Assembly: GCA_963973975.1 (NCBI GenBank)
Contig: CAXBCF010000018.1
Location: 1-64,000 of the forward strand
From: UBA1494_A sp963973975
GTDB lineage: Bacteria; Bacteroidota; Bacteroidia; Flavobacteriales_E; Vicingaceae
Reading direction: 5' to 3'
DNA: 64,000 bases
In this document: positions 35,526 to 44,730 of the stretch, piece after piece
How positions within the stretch are numbered: position 1 is the first letter of the stretch
Layout of the letters: each line of letters starts with the position of its first letter
Notes under the pieces: generated by a model
The model's input: the letters and a program-made list of their open reading frames with translations, nothing else
What the model was told of the DNA's origin: nothing
Database searches by the model: none
Position numbers and translations under genes: made by a program

Positions 35526-38500
35526 ATGAATCGCCTATCTAATTTTTTACTAGTTCTATTTATCACAGGCTTTTCATTCATCGTATCAAGCCAACCTCTG
35601 AGCGGTGTTTTTCCTAAAAATAGTCAAGTGATTGACGGTCCTTTCACAATTACTTGGAATACGTTTAACGTAGCAGATGAGTACCGATTGAAAATATATG
35701 CTGATTCTGCATCAGGTACTTTGATTTACAATTCTTTGTCGATTGAAAATAAACAACATGTTTCATTTTCAGATGGATTGTATTTTTGGAAAGTTGAGGC
35801 TGTGTTAAATGGTGTTTCGATAGACTCTTCTCGATTTAACAGTTTTCAACTCTTTAATCCTGCTAATATTGATAGTCTTTATTTTTGGGTAAAAGCTGAT
35901 ACAGGAGTAACTACAGTAAATGGTTTAGTTTCTAATTGGCAAGATTTAAGTGATTCAGCACTTCATTTAAGTCAAGTAAATGCTGCCAGGAGGCCCGCAT
36001 TTATTGATAGTGCACTTAATAATTATCCAGTTATTAGTTTTGATGCAGTTAATGATCAGTTTTTAACCAATATTTTATTAAACAGAAAGAACTTCTCTAT
36101 ATCATCAGTCTATAATGTTCGAGAAAAGAGTGCGAGAGGAATACGCATGCTTAACGGTTCTACTAATTGGATTTATGGTCCATTCTCGGGGTTTTACCGT
36201 GTATTTAATGGTGGATTTATTAATGGAAAACCTACAGTTATTGACCGTTATGTTGCACATACCGCATGGTCAGTGAATGATGTAGTTAGCAATTTTGTCA
36301 ACGGAGTTAATTTTGGTCAACGCCTAAATAATTTTCGCCCACAATTATTAACTATTGGTGCAAATGCAATTAATGGAAATATTGGAGAATTGATTATTGT
36401 AAAGGGATTGATAAATCAGCAACAACGTTTTAATATTGACCATTACTTGATGGATAAATATGCCCCACCTGTAAATTTAGGTGAGGATCGAATCGTTTGT
36501 TCTTTTCCTGATTCTGTTGAATTAAACATTGATTTTGCCTTAAATTATCAGTGGAGCACGGGTGATACGACTTCAAAACTCGTTGTCGATTCTGCAGGAA
36601 AGTACTTTGTAACTATAACGGATATTTTTGACAGACAGTCATTTGATTCAATCTATTTTATAGAAGATACTTCAAATTTTCGTGTTAATTTAATTCCTGA
36701 TACTACGCTTTGTTTGGGAGAGGAGTTAAGTTTGTTTGCAGGGTCTGAGCTTTATTCATACCAATGGAATACTGGAGCTACTTCAAATGCCATTCTTGTT
36801 GATTCTAGTGCTATTTATCGAGTGAATGTTTTAAATTGTCAAGGTCAACCATCAATTGATAGTGTTCGTGTAACTTTTAATCAACCGCGTTTCTCTTTAG
36901 GCGCAGACACGAGTATATGTTTCCATGACTCCATCATTTTAAAAACTGATACAATTTTTAATGTTAACTACTCATGGTCGACTAGCGAGGTGGATTCAAT
37001 TATTTTAGTGAATCAAGCAGGTTTGTATGCATTAACCGTGACAGATGCTTACGGTTGTAATTATTCTGACAGTATATTTTTAAATGTAGACTCTTCACTT
37101 GTTTTAATTAGTTTAGGTCCTGATACTGCACTTTGCTCTGGAAATGAAATTGGGCTTATTAATCCTCCTTCTGGAATCGATTCTTATCTCTGGAGTACCT
37201 CTGAAACAGATTCAGTTATAGTTGTAAATACACCTCAAGTATATGCTGTAACGGTATCAAAGGATGCTTGTCAAAATACTGACAGCATCACAATTAGCCT
37301 CAAAGGTCAAGCTCCTATAGTTGGTTTTACAGCAGATAATTTTTGTTTTCAAGACTCTGTTATTTTCTCTGATACAACTTCGGATCCCAACAATGTTTCC
37401 TTAAGTCAATGGTATTGGGATTTTGGTGATGGCGATACATCAAACCTGCAAAACCCAAAACATATTTATGATAGTGCTGGGATATATATGGTTAGACTAC
37501 AAGTTCAAAATGACTCTACTTGTTCAGGTGTTTTTTCAAAAAACATTTCTGTTTTCCCTAAACCACAAGTTAATTATTTTAATGGTATATCTTGTGAAGG
37601 TGATACCACTTTTTTTCAAAATAGCAGTAGTATAACTTCAGGTTCTATAGTCGGATATAGTTGGAATTTTGGTGATACATCTTCAGCATTTAATTCTAGT
37701 TCAACTCCAAATGCGATTCATGTTTATTCAGAATTCGGAACTTTTGATGTTAAATTATCGGCTATTTCAAACCAAGGATGTAGCGATAGTATCTTTAAAG
37801 CAATTCACGTTAATGCAAAACCTCAGGCTGCTTTTACATTTCAAGGTATTTATGTTGATGATTCTACTACTTTTTTTAACCAAAGTGGCTTAAGTAATGG
37901 ATCAATTGCTTCTTTTTTATGGGATTTTGGAAATAATGAGAACTCTTCTTTAGAAAATCCTACCATTTTTTACAATCAACTTGGAAGCTATGAAGTCTCC
38001 TTGACTGTTGTTTCAGATTCTAGTTGTGTGAGTGTTGTAAGTGATAGTGTAGAAATAATAAACAGACCACCTCCTGAACCTGAGTTTAATACAATCATTC
38101 CGAAAAATGAGCAGACCGTTTCAGAAATGATTGACTTTGCTTGGAATGAAAAAGATGATGCAGACTTTTATCAAATACAAATTTCAAACACTGAAGATTT
38201 TACTAGTTTACTTTTTTTCCGAAATGTAAATATTGAATCTTTTTCATGGAAGTCGAATCTTTTGAATGAAACGTACTTTTGGCGAGTAGTTGCATTTAAT
38301 TCAGGTCAAGCAGTTGACACCAGTAATACAGCAAGGTTTAATTCGTTTTTTGTTAACCAATTGGACAGTTTAACATTTTGGGTGAAAGCAGATACTGGTA
38401 TCACTTTAATTAACGGGCTTGTTTCTGAATGGAAAGATTTAAGTGATTCTTCTAAGCATTTAATTCAAGCTAATCCTGCATTAAGACCTACTCTTATTGA

Positions 38501-41500
38501 TAGTGCCTTGAATAATAAAGCTTTTGTAAATTTTGATGCTGTTAATGACCAATTTTTAACCGGTATTTCTTTAAATCGAGAAAACTTTACAATAGCATCT
38601 GTTTATAATGTAAAAGAGAAAAGTGCTAGAGGTATTAGAATGATAAATGGTTCTACTGGTTGGATTTATGGACCCTTTTCAGGAATATATCGAGTATTTA
38701 ATGGTGGATTCACCAGTGGCAAGTCAACAATTATTAATCAATATGTCACTCATACTGCATGGTCGGAAAAGGATACTGTTAATAATTTTGTAAATGGAAT
38801 TTATTATGGACAACGTGTAAATAGTTTTAGACCTCAAATGCTAACCATTGGTCAAAATGCTATCAATGGAAATATTGGGGAAATTATAATTGTAAATGGC
38901 GGTATTCTTCAAAATGAACGCCAAAAGATCGATAAGTACCTCATGGATAAATACGCTCCGCCTGTAAACCTTGGAGCTGATCGAAGAGTTTGTTCTTTTC
39001 CTGATTCTTTAGAGCTAAACATTGACTATGCGTTAAATTATGAGTGGAGTACGGGAGATACGCTTACTAAATTGGTGGTTGATTCCGCAGGAAAATACTA
39101 TGTAACTATTACGGACATGTTCGAAAGACAGTCTGTGGATTCTGTGTTCTTTATTTTAGATACCAATAATTATCAAGTAGATTTTGGTTTTGAGGATAGC
39201 ACAATTTGTTTTGGTGAGTCAATTGATTTAATCGCAGGGAGAGCTATTTATAACTTTCAATGGAATACGGGAGATTCAAGCCATAATTTAAAAATTGACA
39301 GTGCAGGAATGTATAAGGTTACCGTTAGAAACTGCTTGAATCAAGTGAGTACTGATTCGATTTTTTTAAGCATCAATCAGCCAAAGTTTAGCTTGGGTGC
39401 AGATACAACTGCTTGTTTTAATCAATTGATCAGCCTACAACCGGATTCTAATTTTATGAATGTTAGCTATCAATGGTCAAATGGCTTGACAAGTAGGACT
39501 ATAATTGCAGATACTTCTCGAATATATGGCTTAACTGTTACAGACAATTATAATTGTTCCTTTAGTGACACTGTTCAAATTGGAATTGATTCCAACATTT
39601 ATCAAGTTAATTTAGGTCCTGACACCTCCCTCTGCGAAGGCAATCAACTAGGGTTAATTAATCCTCCTTCGAACATTAGCTCTTATACATGGTCGACCGG
39701 AAGTAATGCACCATTTATTTCTATAGATACTGCTGGGCTTTATACTTTGGAGTATAGCGATGGAGCTTGTACTGTAACTGATAGCATTCAAATTGGCATC
39801 AAAGGGTTGGCTCCAACTGCAGATTTCTTGGCATCGAATTTCTGTTTTCAAGACACGGTTCAATTTACCAATATTTCTAGTATTCCTTCTGGCGATTTAA
39901 TCACATCTATCAATTGGGATTTTGGCGATGGGGATTCATCAACAATTACTAATCCACATCACGTATATCCTGCTGCAGGTAATTACAGTGTTGTTTTAGA
40001 GATTACTACAGATAAAACTTGTGTTGATACCATCAGCAAAGGCATAGTAATCGAACCAAAACCTCAAGCAGATTTTGATCGCTACAGCAGTGTTAATTGT
40101 ACCAAAGAAGCACTGAGGTTTGTAGATTTATCTTCTGTAAGTTCAGGAACAATTGCCGGTTATTTTTGGAATTTTGGAGACACTTTGAGCAATGATAACA
40201 CTTCAAACATTCAAGAACCTTCCCACACTTTTGATACCTTGGGAAATTATTTAATCACTTTGGTGGTAGAAAGCAATCAAGGTTGTAAAGACACAATTTC
40301 TAAAACCCTACAAGTAAACCCAACGCCAATCATTGGTTTTACTTTTGAAGGGAACTGTCTGAATGATTCCACTCAATTTTTTGATCAAACAGATCTGCAA
40401 GGTGCTGCTTTGCGCGATTATCTCTGGGCTGTTAATACTCAAATAAGTCAAGCTAAGAATCCGGCTTTTAAGTTTTTAAGTTCTGGTATAAAACCAATTA
40501 TTTTCAGAGTTAGAACTTTAGATGGCTGCCAAGCTGTTTTAAATGATAACATAACCATTAACAGCAGTCCAGTTGCTGCTTTTACACAAAATACTGCTTG
40601 TTCGGATAAACCAATTTTTATTGAAAATCAGTCGAGTGGTACTAATAGTATAATTGCTTTTCAATATGTTTTCAATCAGCAAGATACTTCATTTTTGCCG
40701 AATCCAATTTTTCAAGGAAGAAGTCAAGGAAGCTACCCATTAAAGTTGAAAATTCAAGATGCAAATTCATGTTTCGATTCAATTGTAAAAACAGTAATTG
40801 TTCACCCAAGTCCCAAAGCTTTGTTTTCAGTTGCGAATAGCCAAGCTGGAATTCCATTTAAATTGAACTTAAGCAACACTTCAAGTGGAGCAAATAACTT
40901 TCAATGGAATTTTGGAAACGGAATAATTTCTCAAGATTTTGAACCCAATCATACATACAGTGATACTGGAACTTATGAAGTGAAATTAAAGGCATTCAGT
41001 GCTGTAGGTTGTGTTGATAGTCTTAGCAGAGAAGTTGTTGCCATGCCGTTTTTGCTTAATGCTGTAATTGATCGCTTAGACTTATTTGAAGATGCATTTG
41101 GTGCTTTACAATTAAGAACAAGGGTAATCAACTCTGGTAATAATACCATTGAAAACATTCGATTGACAGCCGCAGTCGATAACCAGTTTCAATTGAGTGA
41201 GAACTTTGATACTGAACTTTATAGAAGTGGGGCAGCGGCCTTTAATTTTAGTGGCAGTTTTGATCAAAATGCAGGAGATAAATTTGATTTTGTATGTGTT
41301 AGAATTGTTTTGCTTAACGGAAACGGAAATCCTTCAAACTATTTTGATGAGTTTTGCGAAAAAGGATTTTCTGACAGATTAAATTTAATTGCTTTTCCAA
41401 ACCCAACTTCCGATGTTCTAACTATTGATTTTACTCTTCCTACGGAAGGAGCAATTCAATTAGAATTTTATGATGCATTGGGTAGAAAAGTGCTAAATGA

Positions 41501-41630
41501 AGTAAATGCCATTTACGAAGAAGGGTATTACCGCATGCAATTTAATGTGTTGGCACTTCGACCCGGAATTTATTATTATCGATTTACCTACAATGACTCC
41601 CAAAAAGTTGGAGCTTTTATCAAAAAATAG
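35526..41630 (+). CDS. Giant T9SS type A surface protein with duplicated LamG-like module and PKD repeats
   Basis: A 2034-residue exported protein with a signal peptide (1-22). Residues about 30-840 and about 855-1660 are two copies of one large module, each with a beta-sandwich, a LamG-like domain beginning FWVKADTG (WVKADTG at about 121 and 952), and several short Ig-like units with 'xYxWSTGxT' and 'DSxGxYxVxVTD' patterns. PKD domains follow with WDFGDGD or WNFGD cores (about 635, 715, 800, 1460, 1540, 1795). The C-terminus (about 1955-2034) is a type A sorting domain: AFPNPTSDVLTIDF, GRKVLNE and RPGIYYYRF. It probably acts as an adhesin or matrix protein at the cell surface. The next gene starts at the base after its stop. 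Confidence 0.9.
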   Translation: MNRLSNFLLVLFITGFSFIVSSQPLSGVFPKNSQVIDGPFTITWNTFNVADEYRLKIYADSASGTLIYNSLSIENKQHVSFSDGLYFWKVEAVLNGVSIDSSRFNSFQLFNPANIDSLYFWVKADTGVTTVNGLVSNWQDLSDSALHLSQVNAARRPAFIDSALNNYPVISFDAVNDQFLTNILLNRKNFSISSVYNVREKSARGIRMLNGSTNWIYGPFSGFYRVFNGGFINGKPTVIDRYVAHTAWSVNDVVSNFVNGVNFGQRLNNFRPQLLTIGANAINGNIGELIIVKGLINQQQRFNIDHYLMDKYAPPVNLGEDRIVCSFPDSVELNIDFALNYQWSTGDTTSKLVVDSAGKYFVTITDIFDRQSFDSIYFIEDTSNFRVNLIPDTTLCLGEELSLFAGSELYSYQWNTGATSNAILVDSSAIYRVNVLNCQGQPSIDSVRVTFNQPRFSLGADTSICFHDSIILKTDTIFNVNYSWSTSEVDSIILVNQAGLYALTVTDAYGCNYSDSIFLNVDSSLVLISLGPDTALCSGNEIGLINPPSGIDSYLWSTSETDSVIVVNTPQVYAVTVSKDACQNTDSITISLKGQAPIVGFTADNFCFQDSVIFSDTTSDPNNVSLSQWYWDFGDGDTSNLQNPKHIYDSAGIYMVRLQVQNDSTCSGVFSKNISVFPKPQVNYFNGISCEGDTTFFQNSSSITSGSIVGYSWNFGDTSSAFNSSSTPNAIHVYSEFGTFDVKLSAISNQGCSDSIFKAIHVNAKPQAAFTFQGIYVDDSTTFFNQSGLSNGSIASFLWDFGNNENSSLENPTIFYNQLGSYEVSLTVVSDSSCVSVVSDSVEIINRPPPEPEFNTIIPKNEQTVSEMIDFAWNEKDDADFYQIQISNTEDFTSLLFFRNVNIESFSWKSNLLNETYFWRVVAFNSGQAVDTSNTARFNSFFVNQLDSLTFWVKADTGITLINGLVSEWKDLSDSSKHLIQANPALRPTLIDSALNNKAFVNFDAVNDQFLTGISLNRENFTIASVYNVKEKSARGIRMINGSTGWIYGPFSGIYRVFNGGFTSGKSTIINQYVTHTAWSEKDTVNNFVNGIYYGQRVNSFRPQMLTIGQNAINGNIGEIIIVNGGILQNERQKIDKYLMDKYAPPVNLGADRRVCSFPDSLELNIDYALNYEWSTGDTLTKLVVDSAGKYYVTITDMFERQSVDSVFFILDTNNYQVDFGFEDSTICFGESIDLIAGRAIYNFQWNTGDSSHNLKIDSAGMYKVTVRNCLNQVSTDSIFLSINQPKFSLGADTTACFNQLISLQPDSNFMNVSYQWSNGLTSRTIIADTSRIYGLTVTDNYNCSFSDTVQIGIDSNIYQVNLGPDTSLCEGNQLGLINPPSNISSYTWSTGSNAPFISIDTAGLYTLEYSDGACTVTDSIQIGIKGLAPTADFLASNFCFQDTVQFTNISSIPSGDLITSINWDFGDGDSSTITNPHHVYPAAGNYSVVLEITTDKTCVDTISKGIVIEPKPQADFDRYSSVNCTKEALRFVDLSSVSSGTIAGYFWNFGDTLSNDNTSNIQEPSHTFDTLGNYLITLVVESNQGCKDTISKTLQVNPTPIIGFTFEGNCLNDSTQFFDQTDLQGAALRDYLWAVNTQISQAKNPAFKFLSSGIKPIIFRVRTLDGCQAVLNDNITINSSPVAAFTQNTACSDKPIFIENQSSGTNSIIAFQYVFNQQDTSFLPNPIFQGRSQGSYPLKLKIQDANSCFDSIVKTVIVHPSPKALFSVANSQAGIPFKLNLSNTSSGANNFQWNFGNGIISQDFEPNHTYSDTGTYEVKLKAFSAVGCVDSLSREVVAMPFLLNAVIDRLDLFEDAFGALQLRTRVINSGNNTIENIRLTAAVDNQFQLSENFDTELYRSGAAAFNFSGSFDQNAGDKFDFVCVRIVLLNGNGNPSNYFDEFCEKGFSDRLNLIAFPNPTSDVLTIDFTLPTEGAIQLEFYDALGRKVLNEVNAIYEEGYYRMQFNVLALRPGIYYYRFTYNDSQKVGAFIKK
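35886..37300 (+). repeat. Internal module duplication, copy 1
   Basis: DNA from the FWVKADTG codons onwards matches 38379-39790 with a constant offset of 2493 bases (831 codons) across the LamG-like domain, for example NGSTxWIYGPFSG and the YLMDKYAPPVNLG segments. Identity drops further downstream. Confidence 0.8.
38379..39790 (+). repeat. Internal module duplication, copy 2
   Basis: Second copy of the LamG-like and Ig-like module of the giant protein. The protein copies share long runs such as KSARGIRM and NAINGNIGE, while third codon positions differ widely, pointing to an old duplication kept by selection rather than a recent event. Confidence 0.8.
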
Positions 41631-42215
41631 ATGAACCTACTGTTTGCCACTCAGAATTCTAATAAAGTCAAAGAGATTCAAGCTCAAATACCTTCAGGGA
41701 TAAGTGTAAAAAGCTTGTTGGATATTAACTATTTGGAGGAATTAGAAGAAACGCAAACTACTCTGGAAGGAAATGCGCTTCAAAAAGTGAGATTTGTTCA
41801 TCAAAAGTTCGGCGAAAATTGCTTTGCAGATGATACAGGATTAGAGGTGGAAGCATTGAATGGAGCACCTGGAGTTTATTCAGCTCGCTATGCAGGAGAG
41901 GAAAAATCATTTGAAAAAAACATGGACAAGCTCTTGTCCGAATTAAAAGCCAGTGAAAATCGAAAAGCACAGTTTAGAACGGTAATTGCTTGTATTTACA
42001 AAGGACAGGAATATGTTTTTGAAGGAATTTGTAAAGGTGAAATCACACAGTTAAAAAGAGGAATTGAAGGATTTGGATACGATCCTATTTTTCAACCATT
42101 GGGTTATTCTCAAACTTTTGCTGAAATGCCACTTGATTTAAAGACAAAAATTGGTCATAGAGGAAAAGCGGTAGATCAATTAATCTCTTTTTTTAAAGAG
42201 CAGGGTTTTAGTTAA
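41631..42215 (+). CDS. rdgB: XTP/dITP diphosphatase (RdgB/HAM1 family)
   Basis: A 194-residue house-cleaning enzyme that hydrolyses dITP, XTP and related non-canonical purine triphosphates to monophosphates. The family motif begins LLFATQNSNKVKEI (about 3-16), then CFADDTGLEVEALNGAPGVYS (in parts, about 64-84, with the catalytic D68-D69 pair) and GFGYDPIFQP and SHR-like KIGHRGKA near the end. Length is standard. Its ATG follows the preceding stop without a gap, so it is probably translated from the same mRNA as the giant protein, an odd pairing. Confidence 0.95.
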   Translation: MNLLFATQNSNKVKEIQAQIPSGISVKSLLDINYLEELEETQTTLEGNALQKVRFVHQKFGENCFADDTGLEVEALNGAPGVYSARYAGEEKSFEKNMDKLLSELKASENRKAQFRTVIACIYKGQEYVFEGICKGEITQLKRGIEGFGYDPIFQPLGYSQTFAEMPLDLKTKIGHRGKAVDQLISFFKEQGFS

Positions 42216-42242
42216 TTTTACCATCCAATAAAAAAGAAATAG

Positions 42243-42677
42243 ATGCAAGCAAAAATAACTACAGCAAAAGGAGAAATGACGGTCGATTTTTACGAAAACG
42301 ACGCACCAAAAACAGTTGATAATTTCGTCAAATTGTCAAAAAAAGGATTTTACGATGGCTTGACTTTTCACCGAGTTATTCCCGATTTTGTAATTCAAGG
42401 TGGATGCCCTGATGGAACAGGTGCAGGTGGTCCAGGATACGCAATTGATTGTGAATTGAATGGTGAAAATCAATACCACGACAGAGGCGTGTTGTCCATG
42501 GCTCATGCAGGAAGAAATACAGGAGGTTCTCAGTTTTTTATCTGCCACAGCAGAAACAATACTTCTCACCTAGACAGAAACCATACTTGTTTTGGAAAAG
42601 TGGTTGATGGATTAGAGGTGATTGACGCCATTAAAGCAGGAGACAAAATTGAATCAATAAAAATTATAGAAGCATAG
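42243..42677 (+). CDS. Cyclophilin-type peptidyl-prolyl isomerase
   Basis: A 144-residue cytoplasmic cyclophilin (no signal peptide), which catalyses cis-trans isomerisation before proline. The active-site stretch is TFHRVIPDFVIQGG (41-54) with R44, F49 and Q52; GGSQFFICHS and the HLDRNHTCFGKV motif follow. The form without a signal peptide matches PpiB. It lies 27 bp after rdgB and 4 bp before the DUF3127 gene. Confidence 0.95.
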   Translation: MQAKITTAKGEMTVDFYENDAPKTVDNFVKLSKKGFYDGLTFHRVIPDFVIQGGCPDGTGAGGPGYAIDCELNGENQYHDRGVLSMAHAGRNTGGSQFFICHSRNNTSHLDRNHTCFGKVVDGLEVIDAIKAGDKIESIKIIEA

Positions 42678-42681
42678 CATT

Positions 42682-43062
42682 ATGAGTTTATCAGTAAAAG
42701 GAAGAATTACTCAAATCTTACCAGTTGAAAGCGGAAAAAGTAAAGCTGGCAAAGAATGGAAAAAACAATCGTTCATAATCGACACTGGAGACCAGTACAA
42801 TCCCAATATTTGTTTTAGCCTTTTCGGAGATGACAAAATACAAACCATAAGAAATTTTGGACAAGGGCAAGAAGTAGAAGTGTCTTTTAATTTATCATCA
42901 AGAGAATATGGTGGCAAATGGTACCACAATGTGGATGCTTGGAAAATTGACAGCCTTTCAGCGGGTGCATCAAATCAAGCTCCACCACCTTCGAGTGAGC
43001 CGGCAGAGCCACTTTACTCGAACTTTAAGGACGATGAAGAAGTTGATGATTTGCCATTTTAA
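42682..43062 (+). CDS. DUF3127 (OB-fold) protein
   Basis: A 126-residue protein matching DUF3127, a Bacteroidota family with an OB fold like single-stranded DNA-binding proteins: MSLSVKGRITQILPVESGKS, then WKKQSFIIDTGDQYNPNICF and VEVSFNLSSREYGGKWYHNVDAWKI. The acidic C-terminal tail ending DDEEVDDLPF resembles the SSB tip (DDxPF), which recruits partner proteins. Binding to single-stranded nucleic acid is inferred from this. It is fourth gene of the operon starting at the giant protein. Confidence 0.88.
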   Translation: MSLSVKGRITQILPVESGKSKAGKEWKKQSFIIDTGDQYNPNICFSLFGDDKIQTIRNFGQGQEVEVSFNLSSREYGGKWYHNVDAWKIDSLSAGASNQAPPPSSEPAEPLYSNFKDDEEVDDLPF

Positions 43063-43068
43063 TTTAAC

Positions 43069-44082
43069 TTGGACTCATTAACACAGATTGTTCTTGGTGG
43101 AGCAGTAGGAGAAGCAGTTCTTGGTAAGAAAGTTGGAAACAAAGCAATTCTTTGGGGTGCTATTGGTGGAACAATTCCCGATTTAGACACCTTTGTTGGC
43201 AATTTTCTTGATCCTGTTTCCAGTTTAGAAATTCACAGAGGGTTTTCGCACTCAATTGTATTTGCAATCTTAATTGCACCAATTCTTGGTTATTTAGTCA
43301 ACCGCATATATCGGAAGAAAAAGGAAACAGATTGGTGGGGTTGGACTCAATTGTTTTTTTGGTCGGTTTTTACACACCCAATACTCGATGCATTTACTAC
43401 TTGGGGAACGCAACTTTTTTGGCCTTCAGAATGGCGAATTGCCATTCAGTCTATTTTTGTAATTGACCCAATCTATACCATACCATTTTTAATTTCTTTG
43501 GTTGCTGTCATGGTTTTTAAAAGAAACAATGCAAACAGAAGTAAATGGAATAAATTCGGCTTGATTTGGAGCACGAGTTATCTGTTAATCACTTTATTGA
43601 TCAAGGCCTACGTCAATTTTGATTTTGAAGAAAAGTTGAAGACTCAAAAGATAAGTTACCTCAATTTTGAGAGCAGACCAAGCCCTTTAAACACTATTTT
43701 ATGGTCCTTCAATGTGGAACAAGAAACTGATTTTTTAATTGGCTATACCTCACTTTTTGACAGCAAAGAAACATTGGAGCTCAAACGTTTTCCTAAAAAT
43801 GAAGCACTTTTAAAACCCTATAGAAACCACCCAGATGTAGAGCGACTCATAAAATTAACTAAGGGTTTGTATGTCATCGAAAAAATTGAAAACTCGCTTC
43901 ACATGCACGATTTGCGATTTGGTCTAATGGAGCGATTTAATGGCGAGCCAGGTGAATTTGTGTTCACTTACATCATCGAAAATATAAATGGAGAAATTAT
44001 AATTTCCAGAAAAGAAAATTCCTTTGAAGATTCCGATCAAATTCTTGCAGCCCTCTGGAACAGAATCTGGGGAAGAAGTTAA
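43069..44082 (+). CDS. Membrane-bound metal-dependent hydrolase (YdjM/DUF457 family)
   Basis: A 337-residue membrane protein. MDSLTQIVLGGAVGEAVLG (1-19), IGGTIPDLDTFVGN, HRGFSHSIVFA and HPILDAFTTWGTQLFWP carry the conserved D-x-D and H-R-x-x-S-H metal-binding residues of the DUF457/YdjM family, which resembles phospholipase C-like hydrolases in fold. About five helices lie in the first 190 residues; the C-terminal part is soluble. The start is TTG at 43069. Its substrate is not known. It is the last gene of the operon. Confidence 0.87.
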   Translation: MDSLTQIVLGGAVGEAVLGKKVGNKAILWGAIGGTIPDLDTFVGNFLDPVSSLEIHRGFSHSIVFAILIAPILGYLVNRIYRKKKETDWWGWTQLFFWSVFTHPILDAFTTWGTQLFWPSEWRIAIQSIFVIDPIYTIPFLISLVAVMVFKRNNANRSKWNKFGLIWSTSYLLITLLIKAYVNFDFEEKLKTQKISYLNFESRPSPLNTILWSFNVEQETDFLIGYTSLFDSKETLELKRFPKNEALLKPYRNHPDVERLIKLTKGLYVIEKIENSLHMHDLRFGLMERFNGEPGEFVFTYIIENINGEIIISRKENSFEDSDQILAALWNRIWGRS

Positions 44083-44120
44083 AAGTGACTTGAGTTAAGA
44101 GTAAAAAGTACTTTAATTAA

Positions 44121-44286
44121 GAATTTGGAAATTACGAATTACGAAACGGATAATCAATAATTACTAATTACCAATCTGTTAGTTACGGATAAGTTAAAAG
44201 TGACTTAAGTAAAAAGTGGTGTTTTTCGTTTGATTTGAAGCTTTTTGTCTAGCTTAAAAACTTTGTGTCCTTCGCGAAATTCTTTG
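44121..44286 (+). repeat. Dispersed intergenic repeat, copy 2
   Basis: Matches 450-623 over about 165 bases in the same orientation, with a few substitutions and small indels. Unlike copy 1 it is not enclosed by an inverted second arm. Confidence 0.75.
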
Positions 44287-44377
44287 CGAACATGACGGTA
44301 AAAACACAATTATGAATTTGATTTTTTCTTATAAGTTAAAAGTGACTTAAGTTAAAAGTTTTATAATTACGAATTTG

Positions 44378-44409
44378 AGAAACCTAACGAAGTGGTTCGA
44401 CGAAGTCAA
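44378..44409 (+). repeat. 32-bp shared element, copy 1
   Basis: AGAAACCTAACGAAGTGGTT followed by CGACGAAGTCAA is identical to 61635-61666. It contains ACGAAGT twice. Here it interrupts the usual AATTTGGAAATTACG repeat. Confidence 0.85.
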
Positions 44410-44627
44410 ATTACGAATTACGAAATGGAGAATCAGTTAATTAACAATCTGTTAAACGCAGATAAGTTAAAAATAACTTAAGTTAAAAGTAAAAAGTGGT
44501 GTTTTTCGTTCGATCTCAATGTATTTATCTTCTTTAACTAGTTATATTGAATTAAAGAAGTAAATCTATTCCTATGAATAAAAAATAGGGGCCTCTTAAA
44601 ATTAAATGACAGCAGTTTAAAGTTGTA

Positions 44628-44655
44628 AAAAAAACCCACAAAAAGTGGGTCTGTT
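44628..44655 (-). terminator. Terminator of the outer-membrane protein gene (minus strand)
   Basis: ACCCAC (44634-44639) and GTGGGT (44645-44650) form a short stem; on the minus strand the stem is followed by eight T residues. It lies about 80 bases past the 3' end of the gene ending at 44731. Confidence 0.65.
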
Positions 44656-44730
44656 TTTAGACATAAAGGTTTATTTCGAATTTATAAACTACTTTTTTAT
44701 CTAAATATGATAGTATTAGTGCTTTAAAAA

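Larger units (their letters stand above)
44083..44730. other. Repeat-rich intergenic region
   Basis: Non-coding. It contains a copy of the 450-623 repeat (44121-44286), a second partial copy of its GTTAAAAGTGACTTAAGT and GTGGTGTTTTTCGTT blocks (44333-44510), a 32-bp element shared with 61635-61666, and a terminator for the downstream minus-strand gene. Confidence 0.75.

Noticed and set aside
41635..42215. Possible phase-variable or mobile insertion at the giant gene's end
   Set aside because: rdgB is intact, follows the stop without a gap and has no flanking repeats.
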